Positions 62,189 to 64,000 of a stretch of DNA of 64,000 nucleotides are shown in pieces. The translations under genes and the position numbers were made by a program. Location: assembly GCA_024742735.1 (NCBI GenBank), contig JANSXV010000003.1:310001-374000 (forward strand). The letters are read 5' to 3'. The DNA is from Alphaproteobacteria bacterium (lineage in GTDB: Bacteria > Pseudomonadota > Alphaproteobacteria > Caulobacterales > Maricaulaceae). Numbering within the stretch: position 1 is the first letter of the stretch; each line of letters opens with the position of its first letter. Under the pieces are notes generated by a model. It did not search any database. It saw only the letters and a program-made list of their open reading frames with translations, and had not been told where the DNA came from.

Positions 62189-62329
62189 CCCCCTCACCCC
62201 GACCCTCTCCCCCGCAAGCGGGGGAGAGGGGGTTTATGTCATCGCAGCCTCTAAACCGCACTGGTCAAAGCCGTCATGAAACCTTCCCCCTCTCCCCTTT
62301 CCAAGGGGAGAGGGTCGGGGTGAGGGGTT
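62189..62329. repeat. GC-rich intergenic palindromic repeat, inverted pair
   Basis: Arm one (62189-62232) and arm two (62286-62329) are near reverse complements sharing CCCTCACCCCGACCCTCTCC followed by a small hairpin. This is the same style as the pair at 16856-16967 but with ACCCCGACC flanks. It occupies the spacer between the divergent thioesterase and nth genes. Likely a dispersed intergenic repeat. Confidence 0.78.
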
Positions 62330-62389
62330 TGGGCTGCGAAGTCTCCGGGCGCTCTTGCCCTTGCCCGCCCCTGCGGCTAGCTCAACGCC

Positions 62390-63097
62390 ATGAGCAAATC
62401 GTCCTCGCCGAAAAGATCAAAGACCAAGCGCCGCCCGCCCGGCCTCAACCGCGAGCAGGCCGAGGAGATCTTCGCGCGCCTGGCGGAAAACCTGCCCGAG
62501 CCGAAGACCGAGCTGGAGTATCACTCCCCCTATACGCTGGTGGTCGCGGTCGCCCTGTCGGCCCAGGCCACGGACGTGGGCGTGAACAAGGCGACGCGCC
62601 GCCTGTTCGAGGCCGCCGACACGCCGGGCGCCATGGTGGCGCTGGGCGAGGACGCGGTGCGCGAGCACATCAAGACGATCGGCCTGTTCCGCAACAAGGC
62701 CAGGAACGTCATCGCCCTGTCAAAGATGATCCTGGCGGAGTTCGGCGGCGAGGTGCCCCGGACCCGCGACGAGCTGGTCCGCCTGCCCGGCGTCGGGCGC
62801 AAGACCGCCAATGTCGTCCTGAACGAGGCCTTCGGCCAGCCGACCATCGCGGTGGACACCCACATCTTCCGCGTCGGAAACCGCACGAAGCTGGCGCCCG
62901 GCAAGACGCCCGACGAGGTCGAGGCGCGCCTCGAGCAGATCACGCCTGCGGCTTACCTGAAAGGCGCCCATCACTGGCTGATCCTGCACGGGCGCTATGT
63001 CTGCAAGGCGCGCAAGCCTGAATGCTGGCGCTGCCCCATCGCAGACCTCTGCAAGTTCAAGGACAAGACGCCCGCGCCGAAGACGGGCGCCGCCTAA
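62390..63097 (+). CDS. nth: Endonuclease III
   Basis: 235 aa. The helix-hairpin-helix LVRLPGVGRKTANVVLNEAFG contains the catalytic Lys, and IAVDTHIFRVGNR the catalytic Asp. The 4Fe-4S cluster loop CKARKPECWRCPIADLC (C-x6-C-x2-C-x5-C) is intact. It is a DNA glycosylase/AP lyase for oxidised pyrimidines in base-excision repair. The first 20 residues are a basic extension. Its stop overlaps the folC stop, tail to tail. Confidence 0.96.
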   Translation: MSKSSSPKRSKTKRRPPGLNREQAEEIFARLAENLPEPKTELEYHSPYTLVVAVALSAQATDVGVNKATRRLFEAADTPGAMVALGEDAVREHIKTIGLFRNKARNVIALSKMILAEFGGEVPRTRDELVRLPGVGRKTANVVLNEAFGQPTIAVDTHIFRVGNRTKLAPGKTPDEVEARLEQITPAAYLKGAHHWLILHGRYVCKARKPECWRCPIADLCKFKDKTPAPKTGAA

Positions 63098-64000
63098 CCC
63101 GGCGTGGTCTGCACCGCGCCGCCGTCTTCGAGCGCCAGCACGGCGCCGGCGAGATAGAGCGAGCCGCAGATCGCGATGCGCGGGCGGTCGTAATCTTCCA
63201 GGGCATCGTGGACGGCTTCTTCCAGACCGGCGGCGGTCTGGGCGGGAATATCCGCCCGCCGGGCCGCATCGGCGACGGCTTGCGCGCTTTGCATTCCCTC
63301 GCGCCCGCCTTCGAAGCTGACTGCGATGACCCGGGCGGCAAGACCCTGGAAGAAGGCGAGGAAGGCGCCGGCGTCCTTGTTCACACCAAATGCGCTGACC
63401 AGCACCAGTGGACGATCCTCTGCGCCGGCCATCTGGCCGATGCTGGCGGCGAGCGCTTCACCGGCGGCCGGGTTATGCCCGCCGTCGAGCCAGAGTTCCG
63501 CACCGCCCCTCTGCGCGATCTGAGCCAGCGGCCCCGATGTCAGCCTCTGCAGGCGCGCCGGCCAGCGCGCGGTGCGAAGGCCCTCGCGCACGGCCTCCTG
63601 ATCCAGGCCGCACACGCGCGCCACGGCGGCGGCGACGCCCGCATTCACGATCTGATGGGGCCCCGGCAAGGACGGCGCGGGCAGGTCCCACAGGAGGCTT
63701 TCCTCCTCATAGACCAGCCGGTCGCGTTCGGGATAGGCGCGGAAATCCTCGCCCCAGACCCTGGCCGGCGCGCCGATCCGGCGGGCGGCCTCGGCGATCA
63801 CGGCGCGCGCGCCATCGCTCTGGGGGCCGACCACGACCGGAACGCCCGGTTTGATGATCCCGGCCTTTTCCCCGGCGATCTGCTCGACCGTGTCGCCCAG
63901 AAAGCCCTGGTGATCGAGGCTGACCGGCGTGATCACACAGACCTGCGGGGCAGGCACGAGATTGGTCGCATCAAACCGGCCGCCCAGCCCGACTTCCAGG
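63094..64000 (-). CDS. folC: Bifunctional folylpolyglutamate/dihydrofolate synthase, 5' part cut by window
   Basis: 302 residues visible; the frame is open through base 64000, where LEVGLGGRFDATNLV belongs to the nucleotide-binding core, so the P-loop start is missing. The C-terminal Mur-ligase-like part shows VSLDHQGFLGDTVEQIAGEKAGIIKPG, LPGPHQIVNAGVAAAVA, WLDGGHNPAAGEAL and ALEDYDRPRIAICGSLYLAG. It adds glutamate to dihydropteroate and folates in the cytosol. Confidence 0.93.
   Translation of the reverse strand, partial: LEVGLGGRFDATNLVPAPQVCVITPVSLDHQGFLGDTVEQIAGEKAGIIKPGVPVVVGPQSDGARAVIAEAARRIGAPARVWGEDFRAYPERDRLVYEEESLLWDLPAPSLPGPHQIVNAGVAAAVARVCGLDQEAVREGLRTARWPARLQRLTSGPLAQIAQRGGAELWLDGGHNPAAGEALAASIGQMAGAEDRPLVLVSAFGVNKDAGAFLAFFQGLAARVIAVSFEGGREGMQSAQAVADAARRADIPAQTAAGLEEAVHDALEDYDRPRIAICGSLYLAGAVLALEDGGAVQTTPG

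Overview
The window is about 64 kb of high-GC chromosomal DNA from a prosthecate or dimorphic alphaproteobacterium of the Maricaulales/Hyphomonadaceae type. This placement is inferred from gene content: TrcR (DUF1013), RcdA (DUF1465), GapR (DUF2312), DUF1192, an aa3-oxidase subunit IV, split pntAA/pntAB/pntB, and TTAA-N7-TTAA CtrA-type boxes with GANTC methylation sites. No rRNA, tRNA, CRISPR array, transposase or integrase was seen. Coding density is very high, and many genes overlap by ATGA or GTGA.

Layout. 1-4.1 kb: trcR (truncated by the window edge), a DUF6624 protein, a quinone oxidoreductase, DUF1192, rcdA and rpmE. 4.1-10 kb: a MotA/MotB-like envelope motor pair, pseudoazurin, suhB-efp, and a two-gene unit of an unknown membrane protein with a PP2C-like phosphatase. 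10-18 kb (all minus): gap, pgk, class I fba, pnuC with a NadR-type kinase, a methyltransferase, a NlpC/P60-like protein, thiE and a Sel1 protein. 18-26.3 kb (minus): a compact DUF4129-DUF4350-MoxR-DUF58-SpoIIM-RDD operon followed by two paralogous membrane proteins. 26.4-36.6 kb: an acetate-utilisation locus with a DcaP-like porin and acs, a LuxR-type response regulator, a transporter-fused hybrid kinase of CrbS type, and a DUF4212/VC_2705-type symporter pair. 36.6-40.2 kb: thioesterase, WecG-like glycosyltransferase and mnmC.

40.2-42.7 kb is the most unusual stretch. It is visibly AT-richer than its surroundings. It encodes a 65-aa peptide with a VSGA leader boundary and a short Cys/Thr/Asp-rich core, then an ATP-grasp ligase of the graspetide (MvdD-like) type, then a secreted GE-H-motif protein. 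I read it as a minimal RiPP cluster encoding a probably undescribed graspetide-like product.

42.7-64 kb: motA, a 1001-aa transglutaminase-like/vWA membrane protein with a secreted partner, an MFS transporter, a 59-aa membrane protein behind two CtrA-type boxes, an AT-rich ion-channel gene with a GFG filter, a lytic transglycosylase, rpmJ, a HAD hydrolase, a TPR protein, a lipoprotein hydrolase, gapR, an NtrC-family regulator, a hydrolase, COX IV, the pnt transhydrogenase operon with small inserted genes, a second thioesterase, nth and a truncated folC.

Cell-cycle regulation (TrcR, RcdA, GapR, CtrA boxes, a TacA-like regulator) and central carbon/redox metabolism (lower glycolysis, acetate activation, transhydrogenase) are the two recurring themes.
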